Source: an uncultured Eubacteriales bacterium (GTDB lineage: Bacteria; Bacillota; Clostridia; Oscillospirales; Acutalibacteraceae). From it: a stretch of 8,045 nt of DNA. Position numbers and translations under genes: made by a program. The notes beneath the pieces were generated by a model. It saw only the letters and a program-made list of their open reading frames with translations. It had not been told where the DNA came from and searched no databases. This document shows, piece after piece, positions 1 through 6,599 of this stretch (positions within the stretch are counted from its first letter, which is position 1; every line of letters starts with the position of its first letter). Location: positions 1 to 8,045 of the forward strand of contig ONWP01000152.1 of NCBI GenBank assembly GCA_900321595.1, written 5' to 3'.

Positions 1-718
1 CGCCCGCCTCAAGAACCTTGCTCATGACCTTATTCAGGATGGGCTTCGGCAGCGTATCGGGCTTGTTGAGTGCGCTGTCGATGGTGATGGACTTCATCTT
101 CGCAAGCTCCTCGGCCGGGATGTCGGACGCGGCGAGGTACTCGGGGTTCATCGCGGCGACCTGCATCGCGACGTCCTTACCCATCTCGATGAACGCGGGA
201 TCAGACGCGTCGGCGTCGGTGTCGAACTTGACGGCCACGGCCACAGTGCCGCCGCCGTGGATGTAGGTGACGACCTTGCCCTCGATGACGACGAAGCGGC
301 GAACCTTCATGTTTTCCTTGATGACCAGGATCAGCTCCTGCAGCGCGTCGTTGACGGTCTTGCCGGTGTCGAGATACTCGGTCTCCATCAGCGCGTCAAC
401 GTCCGCGGGACGCTTGGCGAGGATGGTCTTGGCGACGTCGGTGACGAACGCGCGGAACTGCTCGTTGTTGCCGACGAAGTCGGTCTCGGAGTTGACCTCG
501 ACGACGACGGTCGCGTCGCCCTCGGTGACAGCCAGCACGAGACCCTCGGCGGCGGCGCGGGACGCCTTCTTGGCGGCGACGGCCATGCCTCTCTCACGCA
601 GGATGTCTACGGCCTTTTCCATATCGCCGTCGGCTTCGGCGAGCGCCTTCTTGCACTCCATCATGCCGACGCCGGTCTTTTCACGCAGCGCCTTTACGTC
701 TGCAGCGGTGATTGCCAT
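1..718 (-). CDS. tsf: Elongation factor Ts (EF-Ts), 3' end outside the window
   Basis: EF-Ts is the cytoplasmic guanine nucleotide exchange factor that releases GDP from EF-Tu so that EF-Tu can reload with GTP and aminoacyl-tRNA. The first 239 codons are present. Residues 1-45 form the N-terminal UBA-like domain with the family motif TGVGMMECKKAL (residues 15-26). The core follows with NSETDFV (76-82); its Asp-Phe pair is the part that in the family inserts into EF-Tu near the Mg2+ site. The dimerisation region follows. The C-terminal end, probably some tens of residues, is cut off by the window edge. The ATG at 716-718 is chosen because AAAGGAGG lies 9 nt upstream (complement of 727-735) and the N-terminus MAITAADVKALREKTG matches the family. 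It lies 19 nt after rpsB with no terminator between, the classic rpsB-tsf operon, so it is probably expressed from the rpsB promoter. Third codon positions are strongly G/C, as expected for a highly expressed gene in this genome. Confidence 0.97.
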   Translation of the reverse strand, partial: MAITAADVKALREKTGVGMMECKKALAEADGDMEKAVDILRERGMAVAAKKASRAAAEGLVLAVTEGDATVVVEVNSETDFVGNNEQFRAFVTDVAKTILAKRPADVDALMETEYLDTGKTVNDALQELILVIKENMKVRRFVVIEGKVVTYIHGGGTVAVAVKFDTDADASDPAFIEMGKDVAMQVAAMNPEYLAASDIPAEELAKMKSITIDSALNKPDTLPKPILNKVMSKVLEAG

Positions 719-726
719 AAGTCAGA

Positions 727-735
727 TCCTCCTTT
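727..735 (-). promoter_or_regulatory. Ribosome binding site of tsf
   Basis: The minus strand reads AAAGGAGGA nine bases before the tsf ATG, a near-perfect anti-16S match. It sits in the 19-nt gap after the rpsB stop codon and fixes the tsf start. Confidence 0.85.
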
Positions 736-737
736 GA

Positions 738-1493
738 TTATTCGGCGGCAGCCTCGGCGGCCTCCGCGACGGGAGCCGCGGGAGCGGCCTCGGCAGCGGG
801 AGCGTTCTGCTCGCCCTGCTTGCCCTCGATGACGGCGTCGGCCATAGCGCCGGCGATCAGCTTCACCGCGCGGATGGCGTCGTCGTTGCCGGGGATGACG
901 TAGTCGATCTCGTCGGGATCGCAGTTGGTGTCCACGATGGCGACGATGGGGATATTCAGCTTCTTGGCCTCAGCGACGGCGATGCGTTCCTTGCGGGGAT
1001 CCACGATGAACATGGCCGCGGGCATTCTGCGCATCTGGGTGATGCCGCCCAGGTACTTCTCAAGCTTTTCGATCTGCAGGCGATGCTTGGCGACTTCCTT
1101 CTTGGGCAGCAGGTTGAACGTGCCGTCCTCTTCCATGCTCTTGAGCTGGGCAAGACGCTTGACTCTGAGCTTGATGGTCGCGAAGTTGGTGAGCATACCG
1201 CCGAGCCAACGGGCGTTGACGTAGGGCATGCCGCAGCGCTCGGCCTCTTCCTTGATGGAATCGGAAGCCTGCTTCTTGGTGCCGACGAAGAGGATCTCGT
1301 CGCCGTTCTCGGCGAGCTCGCGGACGAACATATAAGCGTCCTCAAGCTTTTTGACCGTCTTCTGCAGGTCGATGATGTAGATCCCGTTGCGCTCCGTGAA
1401 GATATAGGGCGCCATCTTGGGATTCCATCTTCTGGTCTGGTGACCGAAATGTACGCCGGCCTCCAGGAGCTGTTTCATTGATACAACTGCCAT
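738..1493 (-). CDS. rpsB: 30S ribosomal protein S2
   Basis: S2 is a late-assembling protein of the small ribosomal subunit that helps hold S1 or its equivalents and the mRNA exit side. The protein is 251 residues, normal for the family. The N-terminus carries the first S2 signature: MKQLLEAGVHFGHQ, then RRWNPKM and YIFTERNGIYIIDL. Further family blocks are FVGTKKQA, RWLGGMLTNF and, near the C-terminus, PIVAIVDTNCDPDEIDYVIPGNDDA. The last ~25 residues are an Ala/Glu/Pro-rich tail (AAEAAPAAPVAEAAEAAAE), seen in many S2 proteins and probably disordered. The frame stays open upstream to an ATG at 1634, but the start at 1493 is right: AAGGAGG lies 7 nt before it, the family homology begins there, and the longer version would read through the promoter and leader. 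It is the first gene of an rpsB-tsf unit with its own promoter and structured leader. Confidence 0.97.
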   Translation of the reverse strand: MAVVSMKQLLEAGVHFGHQTRRWNPKMAPYIFTERNGIYIIDLQKTVKKLEDAYMFVRELAENGDEILFVGTKKQASDSIKEEAERCGMPYVNARWLGGMLTNFATIKLRVKRLAQLKSMEEDGTFNLLPKKEVAKHRLQIEKLEKYLGGITQMRRMPAAMFIVDPRKERIAVAEAKKLNIPIVAIVDTNCDPDEIDYVIPGNDDAIRAVKLIAGAMADAVIEGKQGEQNAPAAEAAPAAPVAEAAEAAAE

Positions 1494-1587
1494 TTTCTTT
1501 CCTCCTTGTTTTAACCGCTGCGAGCGTCTTTTTCTGTCGGGACGCGGAACGCGCAGGACCGCCAAAATCCGCTCGCATGAGTTTTGC
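1494..1587 (-). promoter_or_regulatory. Structured 5' leader of rpsB, candidate S2 autoregulatory element
   Basis: From the predicted transcription start near 1587 to the ATG the leader is about 94 nt. It contains a perfect 8-bp long-range pairing: TGCGAGCG (complement of 1570-1577) with CGCTCGCA (complement of 1519-1526). The 42 nt enclosed can form a further small CGCG/CGCG hairpin with a TTC loop. The closing helix begins about ten bases after the predicted start and ends 11 nt before the Shine-Dalgarno sequence. Ribosomal protein leaders in this position often bind their own product, and rpsB leaders are known to do so in gammaproteobacteria. I do not recognise this one as a named family, so autoregulation is inferred. 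Confidence 0.5.
1501..1507 (-). promoter_or_regulatory. Ribosome binding site of rpsB (decides the start)
   Basis: The minus strand reads AAGGAGG, then AAAGAAA, then ATG at 1493. This strong site selects the internal ATG over the in-frame ATG at 1634, which would add 47 residues unlike any S2 N-terminus. Confidence 0.85.
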
Positions 1588-1593
1588 CGTGAA

Positions 1594-1622
1594 ATTATAC
1601 CACGCAAAACGGCGCATTGCAA
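1594..1622 (-). promoter_or_regulatory. Sigma-A promoter of rpsB-tsf
   Basis: The minus strand has TTGCAA (complement of 1617-1622), a 17-nt spacer and a perfect TATAAT (complement of 1594-1599). TG stands at the extended -10 position (TGGTATAAT). The predicted start is about 1587. The -35 box lies inside the 3' half of the hairpin that closes the upstream gene. Confidence 0.8.
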
Positions 1623-1640
1623 GAGGCAACGCACCGTTTT
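1606..1640 (-). terminator. Hairpin terminator after the zinc-ribbon/SH3 gene, overlapping the rpsB promoter
   Basis: A 15-bp inverted repeat (1606-1620 with 1626-1640) closes a 5-nt loop, 38 nt past the SH3 gene stop. In minus-strand RNA all 15 positions pair, two of them as G-U wobbles. In plus-strand RNA those two become A-C mismatches. The arms end in A4 and T4, so the U-tract on the minus strand is only four bases before GCG. On the plus strand the hairpin is followed by a longer T-rich stretch (1637-1642 and 1646-1653), so it may also stop antisense transcripts. Confidence 0.6.
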
Positions 1641-1678
1641 TTGCTGTTTTTTTGAGTTTTTCTTCTGTTTTTCCGGCT

Positions 1679-2809
1679 TTAGCTGTTCTTCTCCAGGTAA
1701 TTCGCGGAGACCCAGCCGGTGACGGGGCCTTCGCTGACGTGCGCCCAGCCGTCCTGCACGTCGTCGACGATGACGACGTCGCCGTCGTCAAGCGTGCCGA
1801 GGACGTTGTTTTCCGTACCGGGGCCGGAACGGACGTTCAGCTTGCCGTCGTTTTCATCCGACACCACTACGGTGAATTCGCCGGTCGGGTCATTCGCGAC
1901 GGCCTCCTCGAGCGTGCCCTCGCCGGTGTACTCCTCCTCAGAGCCGGAAGCCTCGAGATCGGAGAGGTTGATCCAGCCGGAATAGAGCTGTCCGTAGCTG
2001 TTGCGGAACTCCTCCGTCTTGCCTCTGTCGCCGCGGATCTGCGTGATGAGCAGAACGGTATCCTTTTTCACGGAGGACGTCACCGTTCCTCCGGTATGCG
2101 CGTTGTATACAGGCGCCGGGTCCTCGGAAATAACGCGGTAATAGCCGGGCTTCGGCCGATTGTCCGCGGTCGTGGTTTCCCGGATCAGCGTGACGGCGGT
2201 CTGCTCGACTGAGACCGGTTCCGGCTCCGTTTTGCCGCGTTTGCCGAACACGACTGACACGCCGATGACGATCGCGACCACCAGCACGATCCCGACGACG
2301 ATCCCGACCTTCGCGCCGCTGCTCATCTTCGGCTTGACGACCACATATTCCGTGCTGTCGCCGCCGGCCGGTTTCTGCGGCTGCGCGGGCGGACGCTGCG
2401 TCGGCTGCGGCTTATAGGGCCGCTGCTCATACACGTCCTCCTGCGGCAGCGGAGACTCCATGCCGTAGTATGTGCGCATATAGATATCCGTCTGCACGTC
2501 CGGGTCGTAGGAGAACCGCTCCGGTTCCCGGCGATTGTTCACGGGGATCGAGCCCATCGGACGGGTGGGATCGCCGCTCGGGCGCGTATATCCGGCGCCG
2601 GGCGCCGTGCTTCTCGGTCTGGGACGGAACCGTTTGACGTCATCCGCGGCCGGCGTTTCGCCGAACACGTCGTCAATGTCGCCGAAGGTGTCGTCGTTGG
2701 GCGGCAGCTCGGAAAGGCGCGTGCGATCCGCGGCCGTGATGACGCGGCCGCAGCCCGGACAGACGTTGCTGCCCTCGCGCAGCCTCGCTTTGCAAATCGG
2801 ACAGTTCAT
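1679..2809 (-). CDS. Zinc-ribbon, single-pass membrane protein with two extracellular SH3-type domains
   Basis: I do not recognise a named gene; the architecture is clear. The 376 residues begin with a zinc ribbon (C3-x2-C6 and C17-x2-C20, MNCPICKARL... and CPGCG). A long disordered Pro/Arg/Asp/Gln-rich segment follows (~25-160). One transmembrane helix lies at ~168-188 (GIVVGIVLVVAIVIGVSVVF), flanked by K161/K167 before and KRGK after. Two bacterial SH3 (SH3_3-like) domains follow at ~222-286 and ~311-373. The second has the canonical LNVRSGPGT, GDVVIV, GWAHV and GWVSANYL blocks. The first is divergent but ends in SGWINLSDL. The likely topology is zinc ribbon in the cytoplasm and SH3 domains outside, where such domains often bind peptidoglycan. 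The start at 2807-2809 has GGGAGG 10 nt upstream. The gene lies 41 nt after the MBL-fold gene and is the last of the prfB-ftsK block. A role in envelope sensing or wall binding is inferred. Confidence 0.85.
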   Translation of the reverse strand: MNCPICKARLREGSNVCPGCGRVITAADRTRLSELPPNDDTFGDIDDVFGETPAADDVKRFRPRPRSTAPGAGYTRPSGDPTRPMGSIPVNNRREPERFSYDPDVQTDIYMRTYYGMESPLPQEDVYEQRPYKPQPTQRPPAQPQKPAGGDSTEYVVVKPKMSSGAKVGIVVGIVLVVAIVIGVSVVFGKRGKTEPEPVSVEQTAVTLIRETTTADNRPKPGYYRVISEDPAPVYNAHTGGTVTSSVKKDTVLLITQIRGDRGKTEEFRNSYGQLYSGWINLSDLEASGSEEEYTGEGTLEEAVANDPTGEFTVVVSDENDGKLNVRSGPGTENNVLGTLDDGDVVIVDDVQDGWAHVSEGPVTGWVSANYLEKNS

Positions 2810-2850
2810 GAAGCGATAACCTCCCGTGTATTTCTGCGGTCAGACCGCTG

Positions 2851-3807
2851 TCAGTGTTCTTGTTTGACGACGTAACTGTTTTCGCCGGAAATCAGTGTGA
2901 TCGTGCCGCACGCGTAGGTCGAATAATACGGCACATCCATCGACTTCAGCGTTTGCACCGTCTCCTCGGACGGATGCCCGTTTTTGGGATCGCCGCAGGA
3001 AATGATCGCGACCTGCGGATCGACGCACCGGAGGAACGCCTCGGACGAGCTCGTATTGCTGCCGTGATGCCCCAGCTTGATGACCGTCGCGCGCAGATCG
3101 GGATACGCCTTCATCAGCGCTTCCTCCTCCGCCAGCTCCGCGTCGCCCATCATCAGATACGTCATATTGCCGAAGGAGATCGTCGAGATCAGCGAGTTGT
3201 CGTTCTCATTGTCGCTGGTCTCGATGGGCGCAAGGATGCAGCACCGCGCGTTTCCGAAGGTGAATTCCGCGCCCGGACCGACTTCCTCCACCTCCAGATC
3301 GTCCGCGTTAAGCCCTTCCAAAAAGCCCAGGTAATAGGGCGCCAGCACACGGGTGGGATCGTGTCCGAGAATGACCTTGCCGACCTCGAATTTTTTCATA
3401 ATGGCGGACATGCCGCCCATGTGGTCGGAATGCGCGTGGGTCACCATCACGTAGTCGAGCCTTTTCACGCCGAGATCCTGAATGGTCGTCACGACGCGCC
3501 CGGCGTATTCCTTCTCGCCGGAGTCGATCAGCAGGCTCTGTCCGCCGCTGACGAACAGCGTACAGTCCCCTTCCCCCACGTCGATGAAATACGCGGTCAG
3601 CGTGTCGGGATCGCTGTGCGCGGAAACGTCCTCCGGCCCCACGTCAGCGCTGTGGAAGATATCGTCCCAGGACGGCAGCACCTTTCCGCCGGAATAGGTG
3701 ACGATCACAATGACCAGCACCAGCGCGACGACCGCGGTGATATAGAGAAGATACCGGGCGGGAAAACGCTTTGTCCCGCGCGGCTTATCGGATTCAGACT
3801 TCCTCAT
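2851..3807 (-). CDS. Membrane-anchored ComEC-like metallo-beta-lactamase-fold hydrolase
   Basis: The 318-residue protein has a basic N-terminus, one membrane anchor (~19-38, YLLYITAVVALVLVIVIVTY) and then an extracytoplasmic MBL-fold domain (~68-315). The motifs are those of the C-terminal domain of the competence protein ComEC (COG2333 type): FIDVGEGDC (74-82; DVGQGDS is usual), LLIDSG (92-97), the metal site THAHSDH (H124, H126, D128, H129), NDNSL (202-206), MGDAE (D222), LGHHGS (H247/H248) and a GHPSEET tail. It has only the hydrolase, without the ComEC membrane channel. Such stand-alone forms are thought to be nucleases or phosphodiesterases; the substrate here is unknown. The ATG at 3807 is chosen over an in-frame ATG at 3858 because the longer form would overlap ftsK by 65 nt and add a stretch unlike a signal region. 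Even so it overlaps the ftsK end by 14 nt with only a weak site (GAGAG), suggesting translational coupling. Confidence 0.88.
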   Translation of the reverse strand: MRKSESDKPRGTKRFPARYLLYITAVVALVLVIVIVTYSGGKVLPSWDDIFHSADVGPEDVSAHSDPDTLTAYFIDVGEGDCTLFVSGGQSLLIDSGEKEYAGRVVTTIQDLGVKRLDYVMVTHAHSDHMGGMSAIMKKFEVGKVILGHDPTRVLAPYYLGFLEGLNADDLEVEEVGPGAEFTFGNARCCILAPIETSDNENDNSLISTISFGNMTYLMMGDAELAEEEALMKAYPDLRATVIKLGHHGSNTSSSEAFLRCVDPQVAIISCGDPKNGHPSEETVQTLKSMDVPYYSTYACGTITLISGENSYVVKQEH

Positions 3808-6553
3808 CGCTCTCGTTTTCACCGGAAACAGGCGCGGACTGCGCGGCGCACAGCTCATACCACTGCGCTTTCGTCATCAGCACCTTGCGGGGCTTGGAGC
3901 CCATCGTCGGCCCCACGACGCCCATCTCCTCGAGGGTATCCATGATGCGTCCCGCCTTGGCGTAGCCCAGGCTCAGATAGCGCTGGATCGAGGAAACCGA
4001 GGCCTTTTCCGGATTCGAGATCATCAGCTCCGCCGCCTTCATCACCAGATCGTGATCCTTGTCGCTGCCGTCGCTGACGGGCTCCACGTCGCGGGATCCC
4101 TTCTTGACCTGCGTGTTCAGCGCCTGCTTCTCGATCTCGGACTGGATCTCATCGGAATATTCGTTCTGCCCGCCCTGCTCCTTCACGAAGGAGACGACGC
4201 GCTCGATCTCGGAATCAGACAGATAGCAGCCCTGGATGCGCTGCGGTTTGCTCATGCCCATGGGCAGGAACAGCATATCGCCCAGTCCCAGCAGCTTTTC
4301 GGCGCCGGCCATGTCGATGATCGTCCGGGAATCCACCTGGGAGCCGACGGTCAGCGCGATCCGCGACGGGATATTGGCCTTGATCAGACCTGTGATCACG
4401 TCCACGCTCGGGCGCTGCGTCGCCACGACCAGATGCATGCCCGCCGCGCGCGCCATCTGCGCCAGACGCATGATGGACGTCTCCACGTCTCCGGGCGCCA
4501 CGGCCATCAGGTCGCTGAGCTCGTCGATGATAATGACGATGCGGCTCATGGGCTTCAGGCTGTCGTCCTGTTTGCAGACCTCATTGTAGCCGTCAATGTC
4601 GCGCACGCCGAGTTCATTGAGCATGTTATACCGGTTGAGCATCTCCGAGACCGCCCAGCCGAGCGCGCCCGCCGCCTTTCTGGCGTCGGAGACCACGGGC
4701 ACCAGCAGGTGCGGCACCCCGTTGTAGACGGAGAATTCCACCTGCTTCGGGTCGATCAGCACCAGCTTGACCTCCTGCGGGCCGGCGTTGTAGAGCAGGC
4801 TCACGATCATGGCGTTGAGGCAGACCGATTTGCCCGAGCCGGTGGTGCCGGCAACCAGCAGATGCGGCATCTTCGCCAGATCCGCGCAGATGACGTTGCC
4901 GGCGATGTCCTTGCCCAGCGCCACGTTGAGTACGCTCTTGGCGCGGCGGTACACGTCGCTGTCCACGATCTCACGCATGGTGACGGTCGTTCTGCCCCGG
5001 TTGGGGATCTCGATGCCGATGGCGGATTTATTGGGAATGGGCGCTTCGATACGCACGGCGGCCGGCGCGGCCAGTCCCAGCGCGATATCGTCCGCGAGCC
5101 CTGTGAATTTACTGATCTTCACGCCGGGGCCGGGCGTCACCTCATAGCGCGTGACGGCGGGGCCGGGCACGATGCCCGTGACCGTGGCGTTGACGTTGAA
5201 GTTGTTCAGACACGCGATGAGCTTCTCGCCGGTCGCGCGCAGATCGGCCTGCGAAGCCGCGCCGGGATTCTTGACGGGCTTGCGCAGCAGCTCGATATCC
5301 GGGATGACGTATTCCGGCTCCGGCTCCGGCTGCGATTCGATCTCATCCGCGACGCCCTGCTGCGCCGCAGCGATCTCCTCGGGACGCAGTTTTTTCTTCT
5401 CCGGCTCGGCGTCGGGCTGCTGCCCGGCGTCCGTCTGCACGTAGGCGGTCGGCTGGATCGGAATCGGGCTGACCGGCACCTTGACGGGCGTCACCTCGCC
5501 GGTCTCGTTGTCGATCAGAACGTGCTCCCGGCCGAAAACGGCGGTGATCTCCGGATCCACGCCGTCAGCGGGCGGTCCCGGTTCTTCCCACGGCGGCGTC
5601 TGCGGCTCCGCCGGCGGTTCTTCGGCTTTTTTCTGCGTTTTGCCGGCCGTCTTTCTGCCGCGGCCGAACACGACCTCGATCTCCTCGTCCATCGGTTCAT
5701 CCGGATCGATCACGTCGTCCGCCGGCTCCGTCTCGCGCCGGATGCGTCTTCTGGCGACGGCGACCTTTTCCTGCCGCCCGCCTTCGTACTGCACCGGATC
5801 CGGCGCGGGCTCCGCGTACTGCCCGGCCCGCTCGGCCGTATTCTGCACGCCGGTGACGAGTCCCTTCATGGTGCTGCCGGTCAGGATCATCACGTCCACG
5901 AATGACGCGATGATCAGAATGCAGACCGCGGGGATCTTCGAGTCGGAAAGGCGCATCAGCCCCTCGCCGATGATCGCGCCGACCGCGCCCCAGCCGAAGC
6001 CCTCGCCGTTGCGATAGGCGTGAAACTGCTTCGTCACGGCAATATTGAAATCGACCGTCTCCGGCGCGCGGGTGATCACGTAGCCGAGTCCCATAACGAG
6101 AAACGCCAGGATGATCGACGCGACGAGCTTGGAATTCATCGAGAACCGCAGTTTCTGAAGCGCGGCCCGGATGCTGACGTATAAAAGGACAAAGGGCAGA
6201 CCGAAAGCCGCGTAGCCCAGCATCCCGAAGAAGATCGACCGCACCATGAACCAGGGCGTGCCGTCCTTCGCCGGAATGAAGACCACACAGCCGATGAGCA
6301 GCGCGGCGACGCACACGCCCAGCGCGGCGCGCTGGACCCGTTTATTCGCGTTCTCGATGCGCTCGGCCTCGATGCGGGCAAGCTCCTCCTGCTTCTGCTT
6401 CGTCGTCCTGGCGGCGGGCTTTTTCGCCGCGGCGCCGGACGCGGATCGCGACCGGGAAGCGTTCGCGCCGGATCTCGCGGCCGATTGCTTTGCCGCCGTC
6501 TGCTTTTTTCCGGAAGCGGAAGCCGCCGGTTTTTTCTTTGTGTTATTCGCCAT
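3794..6553 (-). CDS. ftsK: DNA translocase of the FtsK/SpoIIIE family
   Basis: This septal ATPase pumps chromosomal DNA through the closing division or sporulation septum. The 919 residues comprise a Lys/Ala/Ser-rich cytoplasmic N-tail (1-70), about four membrane segments (~76-94, 105-130, 141-160, 206-225), and an acidic Pro-rich linker (~240-425). The alpha domain follows (~430-545), then the RecA-like beta domain (~546-790) with Walker A GTTGSGKS (569-576) and Walker B IVIIIDEL (672-679), plus ATQRPSVDVITGLIKANIPSR. The C-terminal gamma winged helix (~832-895) has the DNA-reading features SIQRYLSLGYAKAGRIMD and VVGPTMGSKPRKVL. All catalytic parts look intact. It is longer than B. subtilis SpoIIIE, mostly because of the N-tail and linker. 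The ATG at 6553 is preceded by a modest GAGGG 13 nt upstream, 46 nt after prfB, with no promoter evident between. I cannot tell from sequence alone whether it acts as FtsK, SpoIIIE or both. The linker carries two copies of an EIxxVFGR motif. Confidence 0.96.
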   Translation of the reverse strand: MANNTKKKPAASASGKKQTAAKQSAARSGANASRSRSASGAAAKKPAARTTKQKQEELARIEAERIENANKRVQRAALGVCVAALLIGCVVFIPAKDGTPWFMVRSIFFGMLGYAAFGLPFVLLYVSIRAALQKLRFSMNSKLVASIILAFLVMGLGYVITRAPETVDFNIAVTKQFHAYRNGEGFGWGAVGAIIGEGLMRLSDSKIPAVCILIIASFVDVMILTGSTMKGLVTGVQNTAERAGQYAEPAPDPVQYEGGRQEKVAVARRRIRRETEPADDVIDPDEPMDEEIEVVFGRGRKTAGKTQKKAEEPPAEPQTPPWEEPGPPADGVDPEITAVFGREHVLIDNETGEVTPVKVPVSPIPIQPTAYVQTDAGQQPDAEPEKKKLRPEEIAAAQQGVADEIESQPEPEPEYVIPDIELLRKPVKNPGAASQADLRATGEKLIACLNNFNVNATVTGIVPGPAVTRYEVTPGPGVKISKFTGLADDIALGLAAPAAVRIEAPIPNKSAIGIEIPNRGRTTVTMREIVDSDVYRRAKSVLNVALGKDIAGNVICADLAKMPHLLVAGTTGSGKSVCLNAMIVSLLYNAGPQEVKLVLIDPKQVEFSVYNGVPHLLVPVVSDARKAAGALGWAVSEMLNRYNMLNELGVRDIDGYNEVCKQDDSLKPMSRIVIIIDELSDLMAVAPGDVETSIMRLAQMARAAGMHLVVATQRPSVDVITGLIKANIPSRIALTVGSQVDSRTIIDMAGAEKLLGLGDMLFLPMGMSKPQRIQGCYLSDSEIERVVSFVKEQGGQNEYSDEIQSEIEKQALNTQVKKGSRDVEPVSDGSDKDHDLVMKAAELMISNPEKASVSSIQRYLSLGYAKAGRIMDTLEEMGVVGPTMGSKPRKVLMTKAQWYELCAAQSAPVSGENESDEEV

Positions 6554-6599
6554 GAAACGCGGTGTTCCCTCTCTTTAAATTCAAATGCGTTATTCTCTG

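Noticed and set aside
257..832. Plus-strand frames opposite tsf and the end of rpsB
   Set aside because: They are shadows of tsf and rpsB, whose own frames carry clear family motifs.
738..1634. Longer rpsB start at 1634
   Set aside because: The extra 47 codons would cover the promoter and leader; S2 homology and a strong ribosome binding site begin at 1493.
2836..2848. Palindrome GCGGTCAGACCGC between the MBL-fold and SH3 genes
   Set aside because: The stem is only 4 bp around a 5-nt loop with no T-run after it, so it is not a credible terminator; an operator role has no other support.
2854..3945. 363-codon open frame on the plus strand
   Set aside because: It is antisense to the MBL-fold gene and the end of ftsK, both with intact family motifs, and shows the same reverse-frame composition.
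4052..5905. 617-codon open frame on the plus strand
   Set aside because: It is wholly antisense to ftsK, is rich in Arg, His, Asp and Leu as expected for the reverse frame of a GC-rich gene, and matches no family I recognise.
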